Made by a program: the position numbers and the translations under genes
Source of the DNA: CAKZSB01 sp964573105
GTDB lineage: Bacteria > Pseudomonadota > Gammaproteobacteria > Granulosicoccales > Granulosicoccaceae
Length of the DNA: 64,000 bases
Reading direction: 5' to 3'
NCBI GenBank assembly: GCA_964573105.1
Contig: CAZNIS010000003.1
Span: 62,001-126,000, forward strand
The notes under the pieces: model-generated
What the model saw: the letters and a program-made list of their open reading frames with translations, nothing else
What the model was told of the DNA's origin: nothing
Databases searched by the model: none
Shown here: positions 16,165 through 23,974 of the stretch, piece after piece
Layout of the letters: the number at the start of each line of letters is the position of its first letter
Position numbering within the stretch: the first letter of the stretch is position 1

Positions 16165-17588
16165 TCGCGACAAATAGCCGCGGCGGCGAGTTGCCCCGAC
16201 AGGCTGACCATCGGCATGCCGGCACCCGGATGCACGCCGCCACCGGCCAGGTACAGGCCGCGCACTCGGTGGCGACTGCCGGGACGCTTGAATGAACCGG
16301 TCCATCCGTGTGTTGGCTCTCCGTACAGTGCGCCGGCGGAACCTGGAAATCGCTGCGCAAAAGACTGCGGCGAGGCGATCACCGAGTGTGCAGGATCCTG
16401 TGGCAAGCGGTGACGTGACAGGGTTTCGTGCATGCGTTTTTGCAGCCTCGTGTCGTCGTCGCTGTCCGCCGGGGCGTTCATTAGATAAAACAGTCGCTCA
16501 TCGCCCTGTGGCGTCGTTTGCGCTCTGTCCTGCGCGCAGGCATAGAGGGTAGGATCGTCGCACACAGTATTGTGATTGAAGATCGCGTCGAACTCTGCCG
16601 GGTAGTCGGTGCCAAAAAAAACGTTGTGGTAACTGAGCGGCAGGTCGGTGCGGGCGAGGGTGCACAGCGTCATGGCAGACAGGGATCGCTCGTTAGGCAG
16701 CGCGCTTTTGTATTGCAGGATTCCCTGATCTAACGCATGCACATCACCGTTATAGACGATCGCATCGGCCGTGACGCGAGCGCCTCCATCGAGCACCAGG
16801 CCGCTTACCCCGCCGCTGTTGTGCTCGATCTGCTTGACCGCTGTGCCGAGACGCAAATCGCATCCGTGGCGTGTCGCGGCCGCGGCGATGGCGCGAGCCA
16901 GTGCCTGTGTCCCGCCCTCCATCGCCCAGACACCCATGCGCTCGGCGTGTGCAATCAGCACCAGGGTTGCGGGTGCCTTGAACGGTGACGAACCGCAGTA
17001 GGTACTGTAGCGCGCGAACAGTTGTCGCAGTCGAGGATCATCGAACGACTGACACAGCGATGACCACAGGGATACAAAAGGCGATGAGCCAATGATCGTT
17101 CTAAGTCCTGAGGTACCGGCGCGGTGCGCCAGTTGCAGCATGTTGGGCTTGGCTGTGCGCATGAAGCTCTGGTCCAGCGCGTTGTAAACGGCCGCTGATG
17201 TGTGCGCAAAGCGACGGTAGTTGTCGGCCTCTGTGGCGCCTGAGAACTCACGAATGGCATCGCAGTTACGATCGACGCAGTGGTAGAGATCCAGTTGCGA
17301 GCCGTCTTGCCAGAAGTGTCTTGCGATAGTGTCGAGCGGGATCAGTTGCAGGGCCTGCTCGAACGGGGTGTCGGTGCCCTGGAACAACTGATCAAAAACG
17401 TGCCGCATCGTGAGCACGGTCGGGCCCGAGTCTATAGTGTGCGATCCGACCTGCGTCTGATGTACTTTGCCACCGGGCTCATCAAACCGTTCGAATACAG
17501 TGGTGGGCACACCGCGAAGCGATAGTCGCAGGGCCGCTGACAGGCCGCCGATACCGGCGCCTATAACTGCGACGCGGGGCCTGGTCAC
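16152..17588 (-). CDS. crtD: 1-Hydroxycarotenoid 3,4-desaturase CrtD
   Basis: CrtI-family flavoenzyme introducing the 3,4 double bond in hydroxylated or methoxylated carotenoids after CrtC. The 478-residue protein has VIGAGIGGLSAALRLSLRG at the N-terminus, VFERFDEPGGKVHQTQVG and DSGPTVLTM, and ends with GLYLAGGGVHPGAGMPMVSLSG. The DSGPTVLTM segment and the VHPGAGMPM form are more CrtD- than CrtI-like. It follows hemC on the minus strand with six bases between the genes, so both are probably one transcript controlled from the operator at 18562-18605. Confidence 0.9.
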   Translation of the reverse strand: MTRPRVAVIGAGIGGLSAALRLSLRGVPTTVFERFDEPGGKVHQTQVGSHTIDSGPTVLTMRHVFDQLFQGTDTPFEQALQLIPLDTIARHFWQDGSQLDLYHCVDRNCDAIREFSGATEADNYRRFAHTSAAVYNALDQSFMRTAKPNMLQLAHRAGTSGLRTIIGSSPFVSLWSSLCQSFDDPRLRQLFARYSTYCGSSPFKAPATLVLIAHAERMGVWAMEGGTQALARAIAAAATRHGCDLRLGTAVKQIEHNSGGVSGLVLDGGARVTADAIVYNGDVHALDQGILQYKSALPNERSLSAMTLCTLARTDLPLSYHNVFFGTDYPAEFDAIFNHNTVCDDPTLYACAQDRAQTTPQGDERLFYLMNAPADSDDDTRLQKRMHETLSRHRLPQDPAHSVIASPQSFAQRFPGSAGALYGEPTHGWTGSFKRPGSRHRVRGLYLAGGGVHPGAGMPMVSLSGQLAAAAICRDYSV

Positions 17589-17594
17589 ACCGGT

Positions 17595-18551
17595 CTAACT
17601 GTTACCGGAAAACGTAGGTGTTTGCGTGGCATCGATGATTTGATCAGCACCTTGCGCTATCAGTTTCTCGGCCACCTGTTGGCCCAGCGCGACCGCGTTT
17701 TCACGCAGGTCGCTGCCTTCGGCAAACAACATTCTGCTGCCGTCAGGTTCGGCCACCAGTGCACGCAGGCTGACGCGCTGGCCGTCGAGTTCGGCGATGC
17801 CGCCAATCGGGGTTTGACAGCTGCCGCCCAGACCGGCGTTCAATCGTCGCTCGCAATTGACGCGATCGGCGGTGTCCTGGTCGTGCAGTGGCGCGAGCAG
17901 CGCGTTGAGTGCCTCGTTTTTAATGCCGCACTCAATGCCGATTGCTCCCTGTGCGCAGGCGGGCATCATTTGCTCCACCGGCAGACTTTGCCGGATGCGC
18001 TCGTCGAGACCCAGGCGCTTGAGCCCGGCACTGGCCAGAATAATCGCGTCGTAGCGCGCGTCATCGAGCTTTTGCAGGCGCGTATTCACATTGCCACGCA
18101 GATCGATCACCGTCAGATGCGGGAACTTGCTGAGCACCTGGCTCTTTCTTCGCAGGCTGCAGGTGCCAACCACCGAGCCGGCTGGCATTTCGCCAAGTGA
18201 TTCGTAGTGATTGGAGACAAATGCGTCAGTGGGGTCTTCACGCGGCAGAATTGCGGAGATGTGAAAGTCTGGTGGCAACATGGCGGGTACATCTTTCATC
18301 GAGTGCACTGCAAGGTCGGCGCGGCCATCGCGCATTGCCACCTGCAGTTCTTTGATAAAAAGTCCCTTACCTCCAATGGCGGCCAGCGAACGATCGAGCA
18401 ATTCGTCGCCGCGCGTGCTCAGCATGAGCAATTTGGAGGGTATATCGCGTCCGGCCAATCGGCGTTGTACATCTTCCGCTTGCCACAACGCGAGTTTGCT
18501 TTTGCGCGTGGCGATGATGAGCGGATCGGCATTTAGTTTTTTTGTCCCCAT
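17595..18551 (-). CDS. hemC: Hydroxymethylbilane synthase (porphobilinogen deaminase)
   Basis: Polymerises four porphobilinogen molecules to hydroxymethylbilane, the linear tetrapyrrole used for haem and bacteriochlorophyll. The 318-residue protein has IIATRKSKLALWQA at the N-terminus, STRGDELLDR, HSMKDVP, TCSLRRKSQ and LRGNVNTRL, and Cys245 in GLGGSCQTPIG, which carries the dipyrromethane cofactor. The usual partner hemD is not adjacent; crtD follows instead. No ribosome site is visible before the ATG and a TATAAA lies only eight bases upstream, so the transcript may be nearly leaderless. Confidence 0.96.
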   Translation of the reverse strand: MGTKKLNADPLIIATRKSKLALWQAEDVQRRLAGRDIPSKLLMLSTRGDELLDRSLAAIGGKGLFIKELQVAMRDGRADLAVHSMKDVPAMLPPDFHISAILPREDPTDAFVSNHYESLGEMPAGSVVGTCSLRRKSQVLSKFPHLTVIDLRGNVNTRLQKLDDARYDAIILASAGLKRLGLDERIRQSLPVEQMMPACAQGAIGIECGIKNEALNALLAPLHDQDTADRVNCERRLNAGLGGSCQTPIGGIAELDGQRVSLRALVAEPDGSRMLFAEGSDLRENAVALGQQVAEKLIAQGADQIIDATQTPTFSGNS

Positions 18552-18898
18552 GGGGCGTTTATATCACACCGACGTGACACGTTTAAATGTATCGTTTGGT
18601 AGACATGCAGCAAGATTGCGACGCGCCGGTTGACGCCTGCCACGCAGGTTGACGTGAGCGCGACATTAATCAGTCACAAGGTTCGGGATTTCCAGCGCGG
18701 CGCAGAGCCGATCGTTGAATGGGCTATGCGGTTACTGTATAACGGGGCGATTGCCGCACATCTGGTTTGGTCCTGTCCACTTGTCGTTGCCAGTCAGTCA
18801 ATCTTCGTTGGACAAGCACCGCTGTCAAACTGCACGATGTCTGCTACAAGCCGCGCGCGTTGTGCCTGAATTCATCCGCTATTAATTACCTGTCAAAC
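18552..18898. other. Intergenic region between hemC and the Nudix gene
   Basis: 347 bp between divergent genes. The first 54 bp hold the predicted operator of hemC. Further right is an 8-bp direct repeat, GGTTGACG, at 18628-18635 and 18647-18654 (19-bp period), which includes two TTGACG boxes but no good -10 partner. I see no convincing gene; the open frame that runs through the right half is the upstream extension of the Nudix gene. Confidence 0.5.
18562..18605. promoter_or_regulatory. Predicted tandem CrtJ/PpsR operator upstream of hemC
   Basis: The array reads TAT-N12-ACA, 8 bp, TGT-N12-ACA, with half-sites at 18562-18564, 18577-18579, 18588-18590 and 18603-18605. The right palindrome matches the TGT-N12-ACA consensus fully; the left differs in one base. 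It begins 11 bp before the hemC start and has the same 12-8-12 spacing as the arrays at dxs/crtE and bchC. Confidence 0.65.
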
Positions 18899-19429
18899 AT
18901 GCCTGGTGTCGCCCAACAATCCAGTGAGCTACTCGATGTCGTCGATCGCAATGATGTTGTCGTCGAGACCCTGACGCGCGGTGAGATCCATCGCCGGCAG
19001 CTGATGCATCGAGCCGTGCACATATTGGTGTTCTCTGCATCCGGCGATCTGTTATTGCAAAAGCGCTCGATGCAAAAGGATGAGATGGCGGGGTATTGGG
19101 ATTCGTCCTGCGCCGGGCATGTCGAGTCCGGCCAGGCCTATCTTGAGACCGCGGTGCGGGAGCTTGACGAAGAGCTCGGCGTTTTGGTGTCAGAGCAGAC
19201 GCTCGACTATCTTTTCACCATGCGCCCTCAGCCGTCTAACGGCATGGAGTTCGCCGCCGTCTACCGGCTGGTTCACGATGGCCCCTTTTCTGCGGCGGAC
19301 GATGAGATCGATGAGCTCGCGTGGCGCGCACCCGCCGAGATCACGCGCTGGATTGACGACGGTGCGGAGCAACTGACCAGTGGATTTGTCCAGATCTGGG
19401 AGCGCTACCAGTCGATGGAATGCTCTTGA
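18899..19429 (+). CDS. Nudix hydrolase, YfcD/isopentenyl-isomerase-like
   Basis: The 176-residue protein (ATG at 18899; the frame is open further upstream but without family resemblance) has the layout of the YfcD/IDI branch of Nudix enzymes: LLDVVDRNDVVVETLTR, HRAVHILVFSASGDLLLQKRS, WDSSCAGHV, and a Nudix box ending REL-DEELGV. The first glutamate of the classical box is replaced by Gln in GHVESGQ, while the REx-x-EE-x-G core is intact. The NTCCSHP-type cysteine motif of type-1 isopentenyl diphosphate isomerase is missing, so a true isomerase is unlikely. It overlaps queA by ten bases. Substrate unknown. Confidence 0.75.
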   Translation: MPGVAQQSSELLDVVDRNDVVVETLTRGEIHRRQLMHRAVHILVFSASGDLLLQKRSMQKDEMAGYWDSSCAGHVESGQAYLETAVRELDEELGVLVSEQTLDYLFTMRPQPSNGMEFAAVYRLVHDGPFSAADDEIDELAWRAPAEITRWIDDGAEQLTSGFVQIWERYQSMECS

Positions 19430-20460
19430 CGCTGCGTACCAGTGATTTCGATTTTGATCTGCCCGATGAGCTGATTGCGCAAACGCCTCCGGCTGAGCGC
19501 TCGTCGGGTCGATTGCTGGTGCTGTCAGAGCACGGACCGCAAGACTCTACCGTGCGCGAACTGCCACAGTGGCTTCGGTCAGGCGATCTGCTGGTGATGA
19601 ATGATACCCGTGTCTATCCGGCGCGACTGCATGGGCACAAGGATTCGGGTGGCAAGGTCGAGCTGTTGATTGAGCGCATTGTCGATGATCGTCGGGCGCT
19701 TTGTCTGATCAGGGCCAGCAAAGCGCCGCGTGAAGGGGGGCTTTTGCAGTTTGCCAGCGGCAGCGCCGAAGTGCTGGGGCGCGATGCGGATCTTTTCGAG
19801 GTGCGCTTTGACATTCCGCAAGTGCTGACCGATTACTTGCAGGAACACGGGCAGTTACCCTTGCCACCCTATATTCAGCGCGATGCCGACAGCGCTGATT
19901 TCGAACGCTATCAAACCGTCTATGCGCGTGAAGTGGGTGCGGTGGCGGCGCCAACGGCCGGGCTGCACTTCGACCAGGCGCTGCTCGATCAATGCGAGGC
20001 TGCCGGATTGCAGCGCGCGTATCTAACCCTGCATGTGGGCGCCGGCACCTTTCAGCCGGTTCGCAGCGATGATTTGCAGGATCACGTCATGCACGCCGAG
20101 CGGCTGCGGGTCGATGCGGCCCTGTGCGAGCAGATCGCCGAGACCCGAGCGAAAGGTGGGCGCGTGATTGCGGTGGGCACCACGGTGGTGCGGGCTCTTG
20201 AATCGGCGGCCGCCAGTGGCAAGCTTGAGCCATTTGAAGGGGACACTCGCTTGTTCATCAAACCGGGTGACACATTTAATGTAGTTGATGGGCTGCTGAC
20301 CAATTTTCATCTGCCAAAGTCCACGCTGCTGATGCTGGTGTGTGCGTTCTCCGGTCAGCAGCGCGTGCTCGATGGCTACCGCTTCGCGGTCGAGAATCGC
20401 TACCGCTTCTTTAGCTATGGTGATGCGATGCTGACGTTTCGGCACGAGGATGTTAACTGA
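19420..20460 (+). CDS. queA: tRNA preQ1(34) S-adenosylmethionine ribosyltransferase-isomerase QueA
   Basis: Transfers the ribosyl part of S-adenosylmethionine to preQ1 in tRNA, the penultimate step of queuosine synthesis. The 346-residue protein has FDFDLPDELIAQTP at the start, LLVMNDTRVYPARL, APTAGLHFD, LHVGAGTFQPV and TNFHLPKSTLLMLV, all typical of the family. The assigned ATG overlaps the Nudix gene; the next possible starts would cut into the conserved N-terminus. The stop overlaps the tgt start by one base, the usual coupling of these two genes. Confidence 0.96.
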   Translation: MLLTLRTSDFDFDLPDELIAQTPPAERSSGRLLVLSEHGPQDSTVRELPQWLRSGDLLVMNDTRVYPARLHGHKDSGGKVELLIERIVDDRRALCLIRASKAPREGGLLQFASGSAEVLGRDADLFEVRFDIPQVLTDYLQEHGQLPLPPYIQRDADSADFERYQTVYAREVGAVAAPTAGLHFDQALLDQCEAAGLQRAYLTLHVGAGTFQPVRSDDLQDHVMHAERLRVDAALCEQIAETRAKGGRVIAVGTTVVRALESAAASGKLEPFEGDTRLFIKPGDTFNVVDGLLTNFHLPKSTLLMLVCAFSGQQRVLDGYRFAVENRYRFFSYGDAMLTFRHEDVN

Positions 20461-21575
20461 TGCGCTTTGAGCTGCTCTCAACAGACGGGCGGGCTCGGCG
20501 TGGCACGCTGACCACGCTGCACGGCAAGATTCAAACGCCGGTGTTTATGCCAGTTGGCACCTACGGGACGGTCAAGGCGCTCACGCCCGAGGAGCTGAAC
20601 GCCGCGGGTGCGCAGATTGTGCTCGGCAATACCTTTCACCTGATGTTGCGGCCCGGCCCGGAAGTCATCCGCGTGCACGGCGATTTGCACGATTTTATGC
20701 ATTGGGACAAACCCATCCTGACCGATTCCGGTGGCTTCCAGGTGTTTAGCCTGGCAAAGATGCGGCGCATCAGCGAAGAGGGCGTGTCGTTTCGAAGTCC
20801 GATCGATGGCAGCGACGTGTGGCTGGATCCGGAGGGCTCGATGCAGATGCAGCATGTGCTCGGCAGTAATGTGGTGATGTGCTTTGACGAATGCACGGCC
20901 TGGCCTGCCACCGAAAAGGAGGCTGCCGATTCCATGCGGCTGTCGATGCGCTGGGCGAAACGGTGCAGGGCGGAGCACGATCGACTGGAAAACCCGAATC
21001 TGCTGTTCGGCATCGTGCAGGGCGGTATGTATGAGGGTTTGCGGGCCGAATCGGTTGCGGCGCTGACGGACATTGGCTTCGATGGCTATGCGATCGGCGG
21101 CCTTGCGGTGGGCGAACCGAGCGAGGAGCGCGAGGCGATGCTCGATTGCGTGACGCCTGCGATGCCGGCGAATAGTGCGCGGTATCTGATGGGGGTAGGC
21201 AAGCCTGTCGACATCATCGAGGCGGTGCGCGCCGGTGTGGATATGTTCGATTGCGTGATGCCGACGCGCAACGCGCGCAACGACTCGCTGTTTACCCGCG
21301 AGGGTGTGCTGAAGCTGCGCAACGCGCGCTATCGCCACGACACCCGTCCGCTGGATCAGGCCTGCGATTGCTACACCTGTCAGCACTACACCCGCGCCTA
21401 CCTGCATCACCTGAGCAAGTGCGGCGAGATCCTCGGGGCGCGGCTTTGCACGATCCACAATGTGCGCTTCTATCTGAAGATGATGGAAGATGTCCGAACT
21501 GCCATCGACGAAGGGCGATTCGAATCGTTCGCCGAATCGTTTCTGCAGGGAATGGAAGCGGGTATTTCGGACTAG
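20460..21575 (+). CDS. tgt: tRNA-guanine transglycosylase Tgt
   Basis: Exchanges guanine 34 for preQ1 in GU(N) tRNAs. The 371-residue protein has LGNTFHLMLRPG, the active-site DSGGFQVFSL, GIVQGG, the GGLAVGEP segment, the nucleophile region FDCVMPTRNARN, and zinc ligands in CDCYTCQHYTRAYLHHL with a downstream histidine. It is coupled to queA and followed, after 53 bp, by yajC, the order found in many gammaproteobacteria. Confidence 0.97.
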   Translation: MRFELLSTDGRARRGTLTTLHGKIQTPVFMPVGTYGTVKALTPEELNAAGAQIVLGNTFHLMLRPGPEVIRVHGDLHDFMHWDKPILTDSGGFQVFSLAKMRRISEEGVSFRSPIDGSDVWLDPEGSMQMQHVLGSNVVMCFDECTAWPATEKEAADSMRLSMRWAKRCRAEHDRLENPNLLFGIVQGGMYEGLRAESVAALTDIGFDGYAIGGLAVGEPSEEREAMLDCVTPAMPANSARYLMGVGKPVDIIEAVRAGVDMFDCVMPTRNARNDSLFTREGVLKLRNARYRHDTRPLDQACDCYTCQHYTRAYLHHLSKCGEILGARLCTIHNVRFYLKMMEDVRTAIDEGRFESFAESFLQGMEAGISD

Positions 21576-21628
21576 GGTTTGTGGCATAATCCCGCGGTTA
21601 CCTTCGAACCAATCAGGAGCGTCCAGAC

Positions 21629-21955
21629 ATGTTGGATTTTTTCATCTCCCCGGCCCACGCACAGGCAGCTGGCGGGCAAGGGTCGATTTTCAGTTTGGCT
21701 CTGCCATTCATCTTGCTGGCAGTGTTCTACTTTCTGATGATTCGCCCTCAGCAAAAGCGCGTCAAGGAACACAAGAACATGGTCGAGGCGCTAAAAAAGG
21801 GCGATGAGGTTGTCACCAACGGCGGCCTGGGTGGCACCATCACCAAAGTAGCCGACGGTTTCGTCCGCGTGAATATCGCCGACAATGTTGAAGTAACCGT
21901 GCAGCAGCACGCGGTAGCAGCCCTGTTGCCAAAAGGTACTCTTAAAAACGTCTAA
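21629..21955 (+). CDS. yajC: Sec translocase accessory subunit YajC
   Basis: Small inner-membrane partner of SecDF. The 108-residue protein has a single membrane span at about residues 15-35 (ALPFILLAVFYFLMIRPQQKR), followed by the conserved cytoplasmic KEHKNMVEALKKGDEVVTNGG segment described here by its core VVTNGG, and a beta-rich end. AGGAG lies nine bases before the ATG. secD follows after a 150-bp gap with two hairpins. Confidence 0.95.
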   Translation: MLDFFISPAHAQAAGGQGSIFSLALPFILLAVFYFLMIRPQQKRVKEHKNMVEALKKGDEVVTNGGLGGTITKVADGFVRVNIADNVEVTVQQHAVAALLPKGTLKNV

Positions 21956-21985
21956 TCTGGCGTCGGCTGTGCTTTGAAAGTCGCC

Positions 21986-22050
21986 CGGTGGTCCCATGTT
22001 GCAATCAGGACCACCGCGGTTTCACTGGCGGCGCGCACTCGGTGCGCCGC
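21986..22050 (+). other. Two adjacent hairpins between yajC and secD
   Basis: CGGTGGTCC (21986-21994) pairs with GGACCACCG (22008-22016), a perfect 9-bp stem with a 13-base loop. Directly behind, GCGGCGC (22028-22034) pairs with GCGCCGC (22044-22050). No T-run follows either stem. They may set the ratio of yajC to secDF message by stability or partial termination. Confidence 0.45.
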
Positions 22051-22105
22051 TGGCTAATCGGGCATTCCTGTCTACACTCCTCACGTTCCGTAGCGATTCG
22101 GTTGG

Positions 22106-23962
22106 ATGATCAACAAATACCCTCTCTGGAAGTACGCACTGCTGATAGTGGTGATTGTCGCCGGTGCGCTGTTCGCGTTGCCAAACCTCTATGGCAATGA
22201 TCCGGCGGTGCAGGTGTCGCCACGGCGGGGCGATATCTCGATCGGCCTGAGAGACGATGCGCTGAAACTCCTCGAGACCAACAATATCGAGGTGAAATCG
22301 GCAGACGTCGAGGACAATCGGCTGACGGTCCGATTCGCCAACGAGGAAGATCAGCTGATCGGACGCGATTTGATGGCTGAAGCGTTCGTCGACAACACCA
22401 TTGCGCTGAACCTGGTGCCCGCCACGCCGGAGTGGTTGCGCGATATTGCCAAGCCGATGTACCTCGGGCTCGATTTGCGGGGCGGCGTGCATTTCCTGAT
22501 GGAAATCGACATGGACACCGCGCTGCAGCAAACAGAAGAGGGTTATATCGACAGTTTTCGCAACTACCTGCGCGGCCAGGATATTCGATATCGAGGCGCC
22601 AAGCAGGTGGATGGCGGTGTCGCGGTGAGATTCTCTGAAACGCAATTGCGTGATCGCGCAGTGGCGGCGTTGGGGTCCCAGTTCCCTGAGCTTGAGCTCG
22701 AGCCGTATGAAGAAGATGAGTCTTTCTTTATTCTCGCGTCGCTGTCTGAAGAGGCGCTCGAAGAGGAGCGGCGTTCAGCGCTGCAGCAAAATCTGGTCAC
22801 GCTGCGAAACCGGGTGAACGAACTGGGTGTATCTGAGCCCATCATTCAGCAGCAGGGTCGCGAGCGGATAGTTGTCCAGTTGCCTGGTGTTCAGGACACC
22901 ACGCAGGCCAAAGAGATCCTTGGCGCCACCGCAACGCTTGAGTACCGAATGGTCCACGGCACCGCGGCTGACTGGTTTACCGCCGAGGAGACCGGGCGGA
23001 TTCCGCCCAATGCAAAAATGTATCGCAACCGCGAGGACGGTGGCCCGGTATTGCTGCAGCGCCGGGTGATTGTGACTGGCGATCAGATTAAGGGCGCGTC
23101 GTCAGGTATCGACACGCAGAGCGGATCGCCGGCGGTGTTTATCAATCTCGATGGTCCTGGCGCGCGGCGGATGCAGGAAGTCAGTTCTGAAAATATCGGT
23201 AACCTGATGGCGGTGGTATTTATTGAAAATCAGGTCACCACCACGCGCGATGACAATGGCGAGATCGTGCGCACCAAAGAGCGCGTTGAAGAGGTCATCA
23301 ACATGGCCACCATTCGCGACGTATTGAGCCATCGCTTTCAGACTACCGGCCTCGATACAGAAGAGGCCAGAACACTCGCGCTGTTGCTGCGTGCCGGTGC
23401 GCTGAAGGCACCGATCGAGATCGTCGAGGAGCGTACCATCGGTCCGAGTCTGGGACGTGACAACATTGAAGCCGGCATGAAGTCGGTGCTGATCGGTATG
23501 ACGCTGGTTCTGATCTTCATGGCGCTGTACTACAAGGTGTTCGGTCTGATCGCCGATGTGGCGCTGGTGGTCAATCTGGCGTTGATCGTCGCAGTGCTGT
23601 CATCCTTACAGGCGACGCTGACCTTGCCGGGGATCGCCGGTATCGTGTTAACGGTGGGGATGGCGGTGGATGCCAATGTGCTGATCTTTGAACGGATCAA
23701 GGAGGAGCTTCGCAATGGCAACAGTGTTCAGGCGGCGATCGACTCGGGCTACGAGAAAGCCTTTGTCACCATTGCCGATGCGAACATCACCACATTAATT
23801 GCCGCGGTTGTGCTGTTTGTCTTTGGTACCGGACCGATCAAGGGCTTTGCGATCACGCTGTCGATCGGCATCGTTACCTCCATGTTCACAGCCATTGTTG
23901 GAACGCGGGCCGTGGTTAATCTTCTGTATGGCGGTCGACGCCTGCAGTCACTGCCGATCTAG
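22106..23962 (+). CDS. secD: Protein translocase subunit SecD
   Basis: Proton-motive-force-driven component that pulls exported proteins from the periplasmic side. The 618-residue protein has the N-terminal span at about residues 8-27, LGLDLRGGVHFLMEIDMD (the conserved D1 motif), a large periplasmic domain, the VGMAVDANVLIFERIKEELR motif of the membrane domain and six C-terminal spans. Length fits the family. GGTTGG precedes the start. secF follows 12 bases after the stop. Confidence 0.97.
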   Translation: MINKYPLWKYALLIVVIVAGALFALPNLYGNDPAVQVSPRRGDISIGLRDDALKLLETNNIEVKSADVEDNRLTVRFANEEDQLIGRDLMAEAFVDNTIALNLVPATPEWLRDIAKPMYLGLDLRGGVHFLMEIDMDTALQQTEEGYIDSFRNYLRGQDIRYRGAKQVDGGVAVRFSETQLRDRAVAALGSQFPELELEPYEEDESFFILASLSEEALEEERRSALQQNLVTLRNRVNELGVSEPIIQQQGRERIVVQLPGVQDTTQAKEILGATATLEYRMVHGTAADWFTAEETGRIPPNAKMYRNREDGGPVLLQRRVIVTGDQIKGASSGIDTQSGSPAVFINLDGPGARRMQEVSSENIGNLMAVVFIENQVTTTRDDNGEIVRTKERVEEVINMATIRDVLSHRFQTTGLDTEEARTLALLLRAGALKAPIEIVEERTIGPSLGRDNIEAGMKSVLIGMTLVLIFMALYYKVFGLIADVALVVNLALIVAVLSSLQATLTLPGIAGIVLTVGMAVDANVLIFERIKEELRNGNSVQAAIDSGYEKAFVTIADANITTLIAAVVLFVFGTGPIKGFAITLSIGIVTSMFTAIVGTRAVVNLLYGGRRLQSLPI

Positions 23963-23974
23963 GGGCTCACGCGC

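Noticed and set aside
18899..19429. Assignment of the Nudix gene as isopentenyl diphosphate isomerase (idi)
   Set aside because: The catalytic cysteine and glutamate motifs of type-1 isomerases are not visible.
20478..21587. A 369-codon open frame antisense to tgt
   Set aside because: Complete overlap with a conserved enzyme gene and no domain or ribosome site; a shadow frame.
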